This document shows, piece after piece, positions 25,883 to 35,034 of a stretch of DNA of 64,000 nucleotides. This DNA is from Stieleria sp. JC731 (GTDB lineage: Bacteria; Planctomycetota; Planctomycetia; Pirellulales; Pirellulaceae). Under the pieces are notes generated by a model. The model did not search any database. It had not been told where the DNA came from and saw only the letters and a list, made by a program, of their open reading frames with translations. Both the position numbers and the translations under genes were made by a program. The stretch spans positions 992,001 through 1,056,000 of the forward strand of contig NZ_JAJKFQ010000001.1 of the NCBI RefSeq assembly GCF_020966635.1, written 5' to 3'. The first letter of the stretch is position 1. Each line of letters starts with the position of its first letter.

Positions 25883-28477
25883 TTAGCGGTCACGTGAACG
25901 CGATGAGGAAGCAGAGTTTCGAGAAGAACTGTTGCTGCGTGAGGAGGATGTTGAACGCGACGATGATTGGCCTTCAAACAGTTCTTCGAGAATGGCTCCC
26001 ATTACTTCGTCGTTGCTAGGCGAGAAAACTTGGACGGTCTGTTCGCCTCGGCGATCGATCACTTTTGCGAGTTGTTCGACCTCTTGGAATAAGTGATCCG
26101 GCGCGGTCACGATCAGCGAATTGCTCGGCTCGTGAACGGCGAGCGTCATCTTAGGTTCCAGGTCGATCGCTTGGCCCGCGGCGGATTTGGGCTGCTTTTT
26201 ATTGTCTGATTTCTTATCGCGATCCTGGCTGTCATTGTCGTTGGGGCGAGGTTGCTGGGGGCGATCGCCGTTGCCCCCGCCTGCTGCCGCTGGGGGACGT
26301 GCCGCTTCGACAACTCGCCCGGCGAACGCTTGCCGGATTGCGGCTTCGACGGCGACGGCCCGCGTGTTGACCAGTTCGATCACATGTGAACGTCCGAAGG
26401 TTTCGATCTCGGTAATGCTGGATTCCTTTTCGATGATCCGCAGGTATTTTTCGATCCTGCTGACGTCTTCGCCCGTGCCTTGAACGATCAGTCGGTTCAA
26501 TCGGGAATCGGCAACAACGGTCGCGGTTCCTGCGATCAAAGTAACGGTGCCGTCTCGGTTCGTGATCAAGCTACCAAGCAGCGAACTTGGCGATGACACG
26601 GTGGCATTAACCAATGAGTCGGCGGTGACCGCTTCGCTTCCGTCGAGCAATTCGGCGAGCATGCGAATGGCATCAACCGGTCGCGTGTACTTGAGGTAGT
26701 AAACGATCGGGTCATCGGTTGAGGATGTTTTCGGGCCGGACAGGGTTTCCAAGTGGTTTTGGAATTGGTCCAAAACGGTTACGTCATCGCACTGAATCAA
26801 CAGGCCTCGACTGGTCAGTTGGCATTCAATTGCGGTAAGAGTGACGTCGGTTTTGGGGCTTTGCAGGACTTTGCCACGGCCCCCGGCAGATACGTAGTGG
26901 TCTGGTGTTTTGCTTTCGAGAATATCCAGCAACTCGCTTCGTTGACCATCTCCGGTTGAGTTAAAGACGACTCGTTCCGAGGGTTTGGAAGCCTGTTCGG
27001 ATTCGAACAGAAGGATCGGGTTGGGTAATCGCCAGAAGCGAGCGGCAACGGCTAGCGTTTGCCGCGCGTGATCACCGGTAAGCGAAAGCATGCGGACGTT
27101 CGCATCGTCGTCCTGTTTCGTGGTCTGATTGTCGAGCCCTTCGACAATGCTTTTGATTTCTTCAATCTGCGATGGTTTTCCACGAACAAACAATCGACGG
27201 TTTTCGGGATCGGCGTCGATCTTGGGTGGTTCAACATCGCTGTCTTCATCGTCGTCGTAGATCGACGACAGGTCCAGCATCTCTTCGATCAGTCCGATCG
27301 CCACATAGGGATCGACACTGGTTAACGAGATGACTTCGAAGGTTGCCGTATCGGCAGCGAGTTGGGCTACCGCATCGGCGATGTCTTTTTGAACTTTGGG
27401 TGGTGCAAGAGCAACGATCGTGCCCGCAGTCTCATCTTTCGATAGGCGGATGTTTTGCCCCGAAAGCAACGTTTGTAGAACGTCGTAGGCGAGATCAACA
27501 TTGCCGCCGATGACTTCGTGTGCTTGTAGGGTTGCGTCTGCGTTTTCTTCGACCATCGATTCATCGACGACATCGATCGATTCGACCAGACGCTCGATCA
27601 GTTTTACTTTGTCTTCGACACCGGTGACGAAGATGCTTTTTCCAAGAACATCCGATGACAGGCTAACATCGATACCGATCATTTCGCCAGTCGCCAAGCC
27701 GAGGTGCGGGCGAGCGACCGTCAGAACGTCTTCTGCATTGACGTGTTTGAGGCTAAAGCTTTTGACAACCGTTCCGTTATCCATCGTTGATGGCTGGAAC
27801 GATTCTAAAATCATTTGGACGCTGGTTAGCTTGGCAACGGTATCGGTTACCAGCAATTGATTGGTCTTGCTAAATACCGCCGGTTGCATCATCAGTTTGA
27901 TGGCCGAAAGCTCTTCGACCGCATCTTCGGCGTCGAGCGGTCCGAGAGGAAACAAGCATTTGACTACATCGTGCTTGGGACGCGTCTTCAGGTCGGCGGG
28001 ACGGACCAGTTCTGCGAGCGAGTCAAGTTGCTGAAGGCTTCGCGGATCACTCAAGTTGATTACCGAAAGCAGGTTTCCGCTTCGCACCAACGTGTGACCT
28101 TGAGGCAGCAAGAACAAATTGATTCGATCGATCGCTTCTTGATGCGTGAATGATTTAGGGTCGCTGTAGGTGAAGCTTCCCGCGGGGACCGAGTCGACAT
28201 GAAGTGCCAGCCCAGCTTCGTCGGCGATCCAGTTGATGACTTCACGCCAAGCGACACCATTAAACGAGAAACGTACGTTCGTTGATGGTGCAGTCGTCTG
28301 GCGGTCGGTTGGCTGGTTTGCAGCAGGAACCGGCGACTGAATCGATTGCTGTGCCGCTTGCTCCGAAGGCTCCACATTGGGATCTTGGCCGTAAGCCTGA
28401 ACCGAACCGATGGTCCAAAGGGCGACGGCAAGAGCAGGCAAAATGACAAGAGCAGGCCAAATGCTGGTGCGATGCAT
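25883..28477 (-). CDS. Secretin-N-repeat protein lacking the secretin pore
   Basis: 864 aa from ATG 28477, with a signal peptide (ALVILPALAVALWTIGS...A). An N0-like domain (about 60-130) is followed by several repeats of the secretin-N (NolW-like) type, such as FSLKHVNAEDVLTVARPHL, VISLTSVDPYVAIGLIEEML and YYLKYTRPVDAIRMLAELL. There is no recognisable C-terminal beta-barrel pore. The region near residue 740 is rich in Gly, Asn, Asp and Lys, and the final 30 residues are a Ser/Arg tail. Its exact role, whether a ring subunit, a partner of a pore, or periplasmic, is unknown. Pseudopilin genes lie 3 kb away. Confidence 0.8.
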   Translation of the reverse strand: MHRTSIWPALVILPALAVALWTIGSVQAYGQDPNVEPSEQAAQQSIQSPVPAANQPTDRQTTAPSTNVRFSFNGVAWREVINWIADEAGLALHVDSVPAGSFTYSDPKSFTHQEAIDRINLFLLPQGHTLVRSGNLLSVINLSDPRSLQQLDSLAELVRPADLKTRPKHDVVKCLFPLGPLDAEDAVEELSAIKLMMQPAVFSKTNQLLVTDTVAKLTSVQMILESFQPSTMDNGTVVKSFSLKHVNAEDVLTVARPHLGLATGEMIGIDVSLSSDVLGKSIFVTGVEDKVKLIERLVESIDVVDESMVEENADATLQAHEVIGGNVDLAYDVLQTLLSGQNIRLSKDETAGTIVALAPPKVQKDIADAVAQLAADTATFEVISLTSVDPYVAIGLIEEMLDLSSIYDDDEDSDVEPPKIDADPENRRLFVRGKPSQIEEIKSIVEGLDNQTTKQDDDANVRMLSLTGDHARQTLAVAARFWRLPNPILLFESEQASKPSERVVFNSTGDGQRSELLDILESKTPDHYVSAGGRGKVLQSPKTDVTLTAIECQLTSRGLLIQCDDVTVLDQFQNHLETLSGPKTSSTDDPIVYYLKYTRPVDAIRMLAELLDGSEAVTADSLVNATVSSPSSLLGSLITNRDGTVTLIAGTATVVADSRLNRLIVQGTGEDVSRIEKYLRIIEKESSITEIETFGRSHVIELVNTRAVAVEAAIRQAFAGRVVEAARPPAAAGGGNGDRPQQPRPNDNDSQDRDKKSDNKKQPKSAAGQAIDLEPKMTLAVHEPSNSLIVTAPDHLFQEVEQLAKVIDRRGEQTVQVFSPSNDEVMGAILEELFEGQSSSRSTSSSRSNSSSRNSASSSRSRDR

Positions 28478-28887
28478 TGTTTGCAAGTCGTGGTAGGGAA
28501 TAAAGTCTGGGAAGTCGCTGGCGAGTATGACCAACAAAACCAGGCACACCAGACAAATCTACAGTGATGATCGAATCAAACGCTCACCCTTGGTGGCCGA
28601 GTCGATCGTATGCCAAACGGTTGGCAGGTGGGGTGGGGGGCGGCCAAGTTGGGGCCGCAGGCGGGATGTCAGCAGTATACTCGCTTGTCTAGATTCTGGC
28701 GAGCGAGATCGCTGACGATGGCGAATTTCACAGATCGGGCTTTCTTGTTCACCAAACGTTGTCGCGAAAAGCCTCTTTGGTCACAGCGATGTAATCCAAG
28801 TTCCAAATAGAGCGATGTGGCTTCTAAAAGGTCAGATGGCCACTTCCTCCAAGAGGATCTCCGTTTACCAGCTGCCGCGAGTTTTTG
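28478..28887. other. Intergenic region with G-rich tract and small inverted repeat
   Basis: No gene was recognised. At 28627-28654 several G-runs lie close together (GG, GGGG, GGGGGG, then GGGG), which could form a G-quadruplex on the plus strand. GCGGCC / GGCCGC (28640-28645, 28653-28658) forms a 6-bp stem overlapping it. The promoter of the secretin-N gene should lie here. Confidence 0.4.
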
Positions 28888-29724
28888 CTATCGAGACTTG
28901 CTGCTGGTAAATTTCAATAGCAGCCAATCGCCAAGCCGTGGCAGCCCGTTTCCCAGCGTGATCAGCAAACGCATATAGCCAGGAAGTACGACATCCGGGC
29001 GACGTTTAATAACAGATTGATAGACCGCGTCGGCAACGCGTTGCGGATCAAGTCCTTTGAAATTCGTGCCGCCGCCGGGTGCAGCAGCACTTTCAGGCAG
29101 AGAGCCGCCGGTCCGATCGGCGTAGCGTTGGCCGGCATCTGGGCGGCGAATCGGACCCGGGCTGACCAAGCCAACATGAACGCCTTGCTCGCGCAATTCC
29201 AGCCGCATTTGCTGGGTCAATCCTGACAAGGCGTGCTTTGTCGTGTTGTATCCACCCAAATAACGAGCCCCAACTTTTCCTGCCAGCGAACCGATGTTGA
29301 TCACGCTTCCGTGTGAGTCTCGAAGCAGTGGAAGCATCGCTTGACTGCAGATCAGCGTTCCGACGACATTCGCATCGATCAGTTCATGGATTCGTTCCGC
29401 GGTCAATTCCATTGTCAATCCGCGGTCGCTTGCACCGACGCAGTTGACCAGCACATCGAGATGCCCCCAACGTTCCTTGATGTCGTCAGCAAACTGAGCG
29501 CAGTCGTTTGATCGCGTCACATCACCCACGCAGATCAGTACCTGATCGAGATCGTTTGGGGCGATAAGCTTCGCTGCTTCCTGAAGGCGGTCAGCGGTTC
29601 GTCCAGCAACGGCAACGCGATATCCATGCGAAGCAAACGTCTTCGCGATGACCAAGCCCAAGCCAGCTGATGCACCAGTCACAAGAACGACGGGCGGTTG
29701 AGGTTGGTGGAGTTCCTGAGGCAT
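28888..29724 (-). CDS. Short-chain dehydrogenase/reductase
   Basis: 278-aa classical SDR with the NAD(P)-binding TGASAGLG motif, the NVVG region and the catalytic YxxxK in GGYNTTKHALSGL, preceded by the Ser of INIGS. RTADRL after the second strand suggests NADP preference. The substrate cannot be read; typical roles are ketone or aldehyde reduction. The C-terminus (about 255-278) is hydrophobic and basic (RLLITLGNGLPRLGDWLLLKF), so membrane association is possible. A TTG precedes the ATG at 29724; I use the ATG. It stands alone on the minus strand, divergent from pyk. Confidence 0.92.
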   Translation of the reverse strand: MPQELHQPQPPVVLVTGASAGLGLVIAKTFASHGYRVAVAGRTADRLQEAAKLIAPNDLDQVLICVGDVTRSNDCAQFADDIKERWGHLDVLVNCVGASDRGLTMELTAERIHELIDANVVGTLICSQAMLPLLRDSHGSVINIGSLAGKVGARYLGGYNTTKHALSGLTQQMRLELREQGVHVGLVSPGPIRRPDAGQRYADRTGGSLPESAAAPGGGTNFKGLDPQRVADAVYQSVIKRRPDVVLPGYMRLLITLGNGLPRLGDWLLLKFTSSKSR

Positions 29725-30238
29725 CAAGCGAGTTTGGCAGAGAAGGGCAGAGAAGGGCAGAGCAGTGGAGTCCGATTAACGGATCGGCCCTAAAGCCAGT
29801 TTATCCGTATTCGGTCGAGATGTTAGAAATCTTGGTTACCCATCAAGCTATGCACCAGCCCACACCCATGCGGGCCAACGAGCCGATTGGCTATAGAGGC
29901 AGTTGCCGGTGAAGGGTTTAGCATCGAAAGGGCCAGCCGCATGTCAGTGAAACATTGTAAGTGTTCGAGAAAAATACTCAAAGACACCGAGTCGCTTTCC
30001 CAAGCCCGTGTGGAAGGGCCCCAAGAAAGGCTGCCCGAAAGACCCATCGAAGACGGTTTGGGATTTTGAACCAAAACTTCATTTCCGAGGGTGACGCTGC
30101 AAGTCACGAATGCCGCAGGGGCGTTTAAGTTTGCAATCGGCCACTGCAATGGGAGGTCAGGCGGGTCGACGATTGCGAAAAGTCATGACCAGGGTAAAAC
30201 TTGCGGCGAACACTTGTCTATTCGCTTTGGAAGAATGA
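29725..30238. other. Divergent intergenic region between the SDR gene and pyk
   Basis: 514 bases with no recognisable gene. A small 10-bp direct repeat (agaagggcag, 29741-29760) sits just upstream of the SDR start. The short open frames here have no family resemblance. This stretch must hold both promoters; no clear binding-site repeat or riboswitch was recognised. Confidence 0.4.
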
Positions 30239-31669
30239 ATGATGCCGCGTCCCGCGATTCACCAGTCCTGCACGAAGATCGTTGCTACCGTCGGTCCTGC
30301 GTGTGACTCCCCCGAACAATTGGCGGAGTTGATCAAGGCAGGGGTGGATGTATTTCGGATCAATACAGCGCACGGAAAGATCCCCGATCACGAGCAAAAA
30401 CTGAACGCGATTCGTGCCGCGTCTGACATGGTCGGCAGCCCTGCGGGAGTCTTGTTAGACCTTGCGGGACCGAAAATCCGTTTAGGTGAATTGCTAACCG
30501 ACCCATTGCAGTTGGACATCGGTGCGGAGCTGACGTTTATCCGTGACGGCGAACCGGCGCACGACCATGAGGTCACTGCGAATTACCCCAAGTTGATCGC
30601 TGAGTTGGAAGCCGGAAATGTTGTGATGTTGGCCGACGGGATGGTCGCACTGGTTGTCGAATCAGTCACCGAAGATCGCGCCGTTTGCCGAGTCACCGCG
30701 TCTGGTGAGGTGCGTAGCCGACAAGGAATCAACCTTCCAGGTGTCCGCTTGTCTGTTTCTTCGATGCAGCGAAGTGACATCGCCAACGCGATGTGGGCAG
30801 CCGAAAATGGTATCGACTTTATCAGCCTGTCGTTCGTGCGGAGCGCCGAAGATGTCTATTCACTAAAGAACCTTCTGAAGGCGCATGAATGTGATGCATT
30901 CGTGATCGCGAAAATTGAGAAGCCCGAAGCGCTTGAGCAGCTCGAAGAGATCGTCGATGCCGCCGATGGCATCATGGTTGCTCGCGGTGACTTGGGGGTC
31001 GAAATTGATGTTGCCGAAACACCGATGGCTCAGAAGCGGATCATTCAGGTTTGCAAAGAGAAAGTCAAACCGGTGATCGTGGCGACACAGATGTTGGAAT
31101 CAATGCACCATAATTCCACGCCGACGCGGGCCGAGGCAAGCGATGTTGCCAACGCGATTTTGGACGGGGCAGACGCATGCATGCTCAGTGGTGAAACCGC
31201 GGTCGGGGATCATCCGGTCAAAGCGGTCGAGGTCATGAGCCGGATCATGCGAGTGACCGAACGCAACTTGGTTCACGAGATCAACCACTCGGTCAGCCAC
31301 TGCGTGCATCCAACAACGACCGCCGTGACCAACGCGGCGATCAGTATTGCCGAAGCGATCGATGCGGCGATGATCATCATCGCGACCCGATCCGGTGGCA
31401 CCGCTTGGGTTAAAAGTAAATCGCGTAGTTCAATCCCAACACTTGGCGTCAGCGACTGCCCTGCCACCTTGCGACGAATCCAGTTGTTCTGGGGAATTCG
31501 CCCGGTAGGGATCGAGAAGATGGCCAGCCCCGCAGAAATTCGAATGAAGATCTGCGAATGGGGAAAGGAAAACAACCAATTGAAAAAAGGCGATCGTGTG
31601 GTGTTCGTTACCGGAAGCGGTGTTGTCGAAAAGGCACACAATTCCGTTGTCGTTCATACGGTTGAGTAA
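30239..31669 (+). CDS. pyk: Pyruvate kinase
   Basis: Final step of glycolysis: phosphoenolpyruvate plus ADP to pyruvate plus ATP. It is 476 aa, normal length. The active-site signature is clear (FVIAKIEKPEALEQLEEI with the catalytic Lys, and GIMVARGDLGVEI). So are the N-terminal TKIVATVGPAC motif and the QMLESMHHNSTPTRAE segment, in which the residue pattern MxxxxxPTRAE is the usual effector and metal region. Two adjacent ATGs (30239 and 30242) are possible starts, with a GGAAG-type ribosome binding site just upstream. Confidence 0.97.
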   Translation: MMPRPAIHQSCTKIVATVGPACDSPEQLAELIKAGVDVFRINTAHGKIPDHEQKLNAIRAASDMVGSPAGVLLDLAGPKIRLGELLTDPLQLDIGAELTFIRDGEPAHDHEVTANYPKLIAELEAGNVVMLADGMVALVVESVTEDRAVCRVTASGEVRSRQGINLPGVRLSVSSMQRSDIANAMWAAENGIDFISLSFVRSAEDVYSLKNLLKAHECDAFVIAKIEKPEALEQLEEIVDAADGIMVARGDLGVEIDVAETPMAQKRIIQVCKEKVKPVIVATQMLESMHHNSTPTRAEASDVANAILDGADACMLSGETAVGDHPVKAVEVMSRIMRVTERNLVHEINHSVSHCVHPTTTAVTNAAISIAEAIDAAMIIIATRSGGTAWVKSKSRSSIPTLGVSDCPATLRRIQLFWGIRPVGIEKMASPAEIRMKICEWGKENNQLKKGDRVVFVTGSGVVEKAHNSVVVHTVE

Positions 31670-31685
31670 TTAACTCTGCAGGACA

Positions 31686-31717
31686 CCGATCGCAAGTCAC
31701 GCGCACCTTGCGATCGG
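31686..31717. terminator. Shared hairpin between pyk and the DUF1559 gene
   Basis: Perfect 11-bp inverted repeat CCGATCGCAAG / CTTGCGATCGG (31686-31696 and 31707-31717) with a 10-base loop. It lies between the pyk stop (31669) and the end of the convergent DUF1559 gene (31728). There is no T-run, so it is probably a bidirectional terminator stem of moderate strength. Confidence 0.6.
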
Positions 31718-31727
31718 GATGTCACGC

Positions 31728-32573
31728 TTATCTGTCTTGGTCAATCAGCTGATCGTCGGCGCGATGGCCCATGTAGCGATAGACTTGTGGGTCAATTCGG
31801 TTGGACAAAAAGACCACGGCCCCATCGGCAAGCGCGAATTGAGCACCACCGGCGTGATGACTTGCAAATCCGCCGACTTCAGTGACCGGCTGGCTCCGTT
31901 CATCAAAGGGATCTGATTCGATCAGATTGAACTTGTCAGTGTTGCGAAGCGTCGCACGCGTTCCGCTGACCCATCCCAAGGCATCTTTGTCTCCCAACGT
32001 TTCGCCAAGCATGATCGTGTTGGTGGAACCATCGGTAATGTCTGAAAACCGCGTGTCGCTATTGAGATAGAAGATCCCGTGGTTGTCCGTGTCGATCTGG
32101 GTTTCCCTGTCGTTGTGACAACCGGCATAGTGGCTTGTGCCAACACGGGGCGTTAAGTTCAATCCGTACTCGTGTGGGTTTGATGGGCAGAGAAAGTACT
32201 GTATCCGATGCTCACGGACCTCCGCATTGGCCGGATCGTAAACGCTCTTGTCAAAGTCCAGCTTTTTGAAGGCGACATGCTGTTCAATGTAGGGCAGGAT
32301 TTGAGTCATCCAGCCGATATGTTTTCCGCCACCCACTTCGCTGCGAATTGGACCTTCGTCGTCAGTAACGCCAGGAGGAAGGTGGTCCATCGAAAATTCA
32401 AAGTGATGGCACGACAAAGCGATTTGCGCCATGTTGTTTGAGCACGACATGCGGCGTGCCGCTTCACGAGCGGCTTGCACAGCGGGGAGCAATAGACCGA
32501 TCAGAATTCCAATGATCGCAATGACAACCAGCAATTCGACCAGGGTAAAAGCACTACGTTTCATCTTTGGCAC
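31728..32573 (-). CDS. DUF1559 pseudopilin-like protein
   Basis: 281 aa. A class III signal (SAFTLVELLVVIAIIGILIGLLLPAV) carries the F-T-L-V-E cleavage context of type IV pilin-like proteins, followed by the REAARRMSCSNN region and the DUF1559 signature HAGGAQFALADG (H-x9-DG). This family is hugely expanded in planctomycetes. The start may be GTG 32573 or ATG 32564; both overlap the preceding gene (by 20 or 11 bases). As last gene of the pseudopilin / GspF operon it may be the major pilin-like subunit of that apparatus. Function unproven. Confidence 0.9.
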   Translation of the reverse strand: MPKMKRSAFTLVELLVVIAIIGILIGLLLPAVQAAREAARRMSCSNNMAQIALSCHHFEFSMDHLPPGVTDDEGPIRSEVGGGKHIGWMTQILPYIEQHVAFKKLDFDKSVYDPANAEVREHRIQYFLCPSNPHEYGLNLTPRVGTSHYAGCHNDRETQIDTDNHGIFYLNSDTRFSDITDGSTNTIMLGETLGDKDALGWVSGTRATLRNTDKFNLIESDPFDERSQPVTEVGGFASHHAGGAQFALADGAVVFLSNRIDPQVYRYMGHRADDQLIDQDR

Positions 32574-32955
32574 TCAATTGAAATTGATAGGACTGTTGTG
32601 TTAATTGTGGCGAAGTTCCCAGATGGGCTTTGATCGACACCACCAGGTTTTCGTCAACCTGGATTTCCGCGATTGCAGGAATGGTTTGTCCTTGGAAGTC
32701 GATCTCCGTTTCCCAGGATTCGCGTGTGAATTGGTTGTCGGCGCGATACTGTTTGACCGAACGAAGGATTGCCGCATCAAGAAACCGTTCGGTCTGCAAC
32801 ACTTGGTGACGCAATTTGGTTTCGCGACGAACGCGGTTTGCTGAATACATCAATGACAAGCAGAGGGAGATGACCACGACCATGCATGCGAGAACGCAGA
32901 CGGTGATCGTGCCACGGCGATTCGTTGGACGCTTCGACCGGTGATGGTGGATCAT
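32554..32955 (-). CDS. Minor-pseudopilin-like or PilX/GspK-like small membrane protein
   Basis: 133 aa from ATG 32955, which overlaps the previous gene's stop as ATGA, implying coupling. A basic N-terminus (SKRPTNRRGTITVCVLACMVVVISLCLSLM) leads into a hydrophobic segment like those of PilX/GspK-type minor pseudopilins, though no F-T-x-x-E is visible. The remainder is a small soluble domain (AEIQVDENLVVSIKAHL). Its place between other pseudopilin genes supports a role in the same apparatus. Without a search, GspK-like is only the best guess. Confidence 0.65.
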   Translation of the reverse strand: MIHHHRSKRPTNRRGTITVCVLACMVVVISLCLSLMYSANRVRRETKLRHQVLQTERFLDAAILRSVKQYRADNQFTRESWETEIDFQGQTIPAIAEIQVDENLVVSIKAHLGTSPQLTQQSYQFQLSAKDET

Positions 32956-33497
32956 GAATCGACCTCTGCGTTTTGGTATCGCAGCCGAAGTCCTGCGATG
33001 GCTTGAACCGTTCGCCACAGAGGAGCTTTCAGATGGGTGTGCGAGTTCAAGGTGAAAACGTCCAGCTTGACGCTTTCGGTTGCTTCATCAACTTCGAAGT
33101 GCGCAGACCTGGGCAGTTGCCATTGGTATAGTTCGCGAGCGAGCACACCGGTTTCGCTGCGGTGTTCCACTGCGATCCTTTGTGATTTCGATTCATAAGT
33201 AACAGTGCTTCCATCTTGAAGCCGGATGACCAGTTTTTGATGGGGCGTGTCGGCGAGCTGTTCGAGGGTGACTTCGGACGCAAGGTGAATCTGACTGCGA
33301 AGCTGACCCGAAAGCATGAAGAAACGCTGATCGTCAGTGATTCGGTGCCGACTATTGGTCGCCCATTGAAACGATTGTTGAATCAAGTTGGTGGAAACCA
33401 TCAGGACGATACTGCTAATCGATATCGAGATCACGACCTCGCGGAGCGTGAATCCTTTGGAGCGTCTGTTCCTTGTAAATTGTCTCGCTGGTTTCAT
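32952..33497 (-). CDS. Minor pseudopilin, GspJ/PilW-like
   Basis: 181 aa from ATG 33497. A strong AGGAGG ribosome binding site lies 6-7 bases upstream, and the start overlaps the previous stop as ATGA. Prepilin-type N-terminus: RRSKGFTLREVVISISISSIVLMVSTNL, with peptidase cleavage expected between G and F and the conserved Glu at mature position 5. The later region (LRSQIHLASEVTLEQLADTP) resembles GspJ/PilW-type minor pseudopilins. It should be processed by a prepilin peptidase, none of which lies in this window. Confidence 0.8.
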   Translation of the reverse strand: MKPARQFTRNRRSKGFTLREVVISISISSIVLMVSTNLIQQSFQWATNSRHRITDDQRFFMLSGQLRSQIHLASEVTLEQLADTPHQKLVIRLQDGSTVTYESKSQRIAVEHRSETGVLARELYQWQLPRSAHFEVDEATESVKLDVFTLNSHTHLKAPLWRTVQAIAGLRLRYQNAEVDS

Positions 33498-33964
33498 GAT
33501 GGATCCTCCTCGGAGGAAGCCGTCGATGGCGTGTTGGTGATCACCACGACCCAACCGACCAGCTTGATCGGAGGAGGATCGCCGAGGCGTGTCCAGTCCA
33601 GCGATAGCTCGATCCTCTGTTCACCATTGACCGTACGGAGTTCTCCGGAAATCGATGCGTCGGGAAGCTGTCTTGAAACGGACTGATCAACGACAAGCTT
33701 TTCCATCGCAACTTGACGATCCTCTTTGTCGAGTGCGATCAATCGGTCGAGCTGCGCCGACAGTTCGTCTGTAGCGAGTTGGTAACGCTGGGCGTCTTTC
33801 CAGACTCGGATCGAGCGAATTGCCATGGGCGTTGCGATTGCCATCAGCGAGACAATCAAGCCAATCGCCGTAACAACTTCCAACAACGCAAATCCGGGAC
33901 GTCGTCGAATGCGGTAGGCCATTCGTTCGCTGGTCTTGGTCGGTTTTGATGAAAGCGATTTCAT
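33494..33964 (-). CDS. Minor pseudopilin, GspI/PilV-like
   Basis: 156 aa from ATG 33964 (start and stop overlap the adjacent genes as ATGA). Prepilin-type N-terminus with RRRPGFALLEVVTAIGLIVSLMAIATPM: cleavage between G and F, Glu at mature position 5. The remainder is a short helical and beta domain of low complexity (QLDRLIALDKEDRQVAMEKL). The order after a GspF-like gene and before a GspJ-like gene fits a minor pseudopilin tip. The frame is open upstream to 34129, but that stretch lies inside the GspF-like gene. Confidence 0.75.
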   Translation of the reverse strand: MKSLSSKPTKTSERMAYRIRRRPGFALLEVVTAIGLIVSLMAIATPMAIRSIRVWKDAQRYQLATDELSAQLDRLIALDKEDRQVAMEKLVVDQSVSRQLPDASISGELRTVNGEQRIELSLDWTRLGDPPPIKLVGWVVVITNTPSTASSEEDPS

Positions 33965-35034
33965 AGTGCAAGCACCAGTGATGTGAGTGACTGAAAGACG
34001 GCTAGCACACACCAGCTGACGGGGATCGCAACCAAGAGCACCGGCAGAAACTGAAGCACCCGAACCCACTGCATTCTGCGAGCTTCCGCTTGTGATCGCA
34101 TCTGAGACGTTAGCTGAAGCAACGCCCAACTGCGGATTCGATCATCGGACAGTTTTGCCAAGTGTTGTGTTTGGCCATGGTCAACCAGTCCAAGGCTAGC
34201 CATGGCCTGCCAAGCTTCGGCATCGGATCGCGATTGGTTGCGAACATACAACAGTTTTTTGCCGGTTGGGCGGTGAGAATGATATTGTGCCGCCGCGGTC
34301 AAGATTGGTGCCAGCGGAACCTGTTGCTCTGCGGCAAAGGCGAATAGTCGAAGAAGCGAGGCCTTTTCTTGACATGACGATCGACGTAACCAACGCAAGG
34401 GGCGTCGCGAAGTGATGTAGCGGCGAAAGTCATCGAACAGCAGTAGGAACGCAAAGCCAACTCCCAAAGTCAGGGCGACAGGCAAGGCCCAAGCTGTGTT
34501 GCGAACGAGTTGGGAAAGCAGTGCCATTGCGGGAGGTAGCTGCAAATCAAAATCATCAAAAAGGCTGAGGATCGAAGGAAGGATAAAGAGATAGATGAAA
34601 ACGATGACCAGTGCCGAAGTCAGCATCATGAAGATCGCGTAGCCGACCGCGCTGTTGATTCGTCCGTCGCGGCTGGAGCGATTGAGAAGTTCTTCATGGT
34701 CCAACATGAACCGCAAGACTTGTTCGGTAGATGCGATGTCGCTTCCACAGCGGACAAGAAGCGTGTCGTCTTCTGGTAGGATTCCGTTGCAATGGTTTAG
34801 GGCGGTACCCAATGGGCTTTCCGCTTTAAGCCAGAACGCAAGTTGTTCTAGCCTCCGGCTGTAGCGACCACGATACTCAGAGGCAAAATTCAGAGTGACA
34901 GTCGATGCTGGAATCGCTTTCGCATAGGCGACCCACAGAAGCCTGGTCAACGCGTGCCGGCGCGTATCCAGAGAATCGCCGTTGAATCTGTCCGGTAGGA
35001 AGTTTCGTATGTTCTTCATGCGAGATCGGATCAA
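33961..35034 (-). CDS. GspF-like inner-membrane protein (1 of 3)
   Basis: 357 aa if started at the TTG at 35034 (overlapping the previous stop as TTGA), or 352 from ATG 35019. It has the GspF/PilC membrane core: AVGYAIFMMLTSALVIVFIYLFILPSILSLFDDFDLQLPPAMALLSQLV matches the classic 'lPptTrlL' region, followed by two more hydrophobic segments (about 180-205 and 325-357). GspF proteins anchor the assembly ATPase of type II secretion or type IV pili. It is followed by the pseudopilin genes. Confidence 0.8.
   Translation of the reverse strand: MIRSRMKNIRNFLPDRFNGDSLDTRRHALTRLLWVAYAKAIPASTVTLNFASEYRGRYSRRLEQLAFWLKAESPLGTALNHCNGILPEDDTLLVRCGSDIASTEQVLRFMLDHEELLNRSSRDGRINSAVGYAIFMMLTSALVIVFIYLFILPSILSLFDDFDLQLPPAMALLSQLVRNTAWALPVALTLGVGFAFLLLFDDFRRYITSRRPLRWLRRSSCQEKASLLRLFAFAAEQQVPLAPILTAAAQYHSHRPTGKKLLYVRNQSRSDAEAWQAMASLGLVDHGQTQHLAKLSDDRIRSWALLQLTSQMRSQAEARRMQWVRVLQFLPVLLVAIPVSWCVLAVFQSLTSLVLAL

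Noticed and set aside
29738..29764. Short agaagggcag direct repeat upstream of the SDR start
   Set aside because: Only two full 10-bp copies in a gene-poor stretch; no evidence of function.
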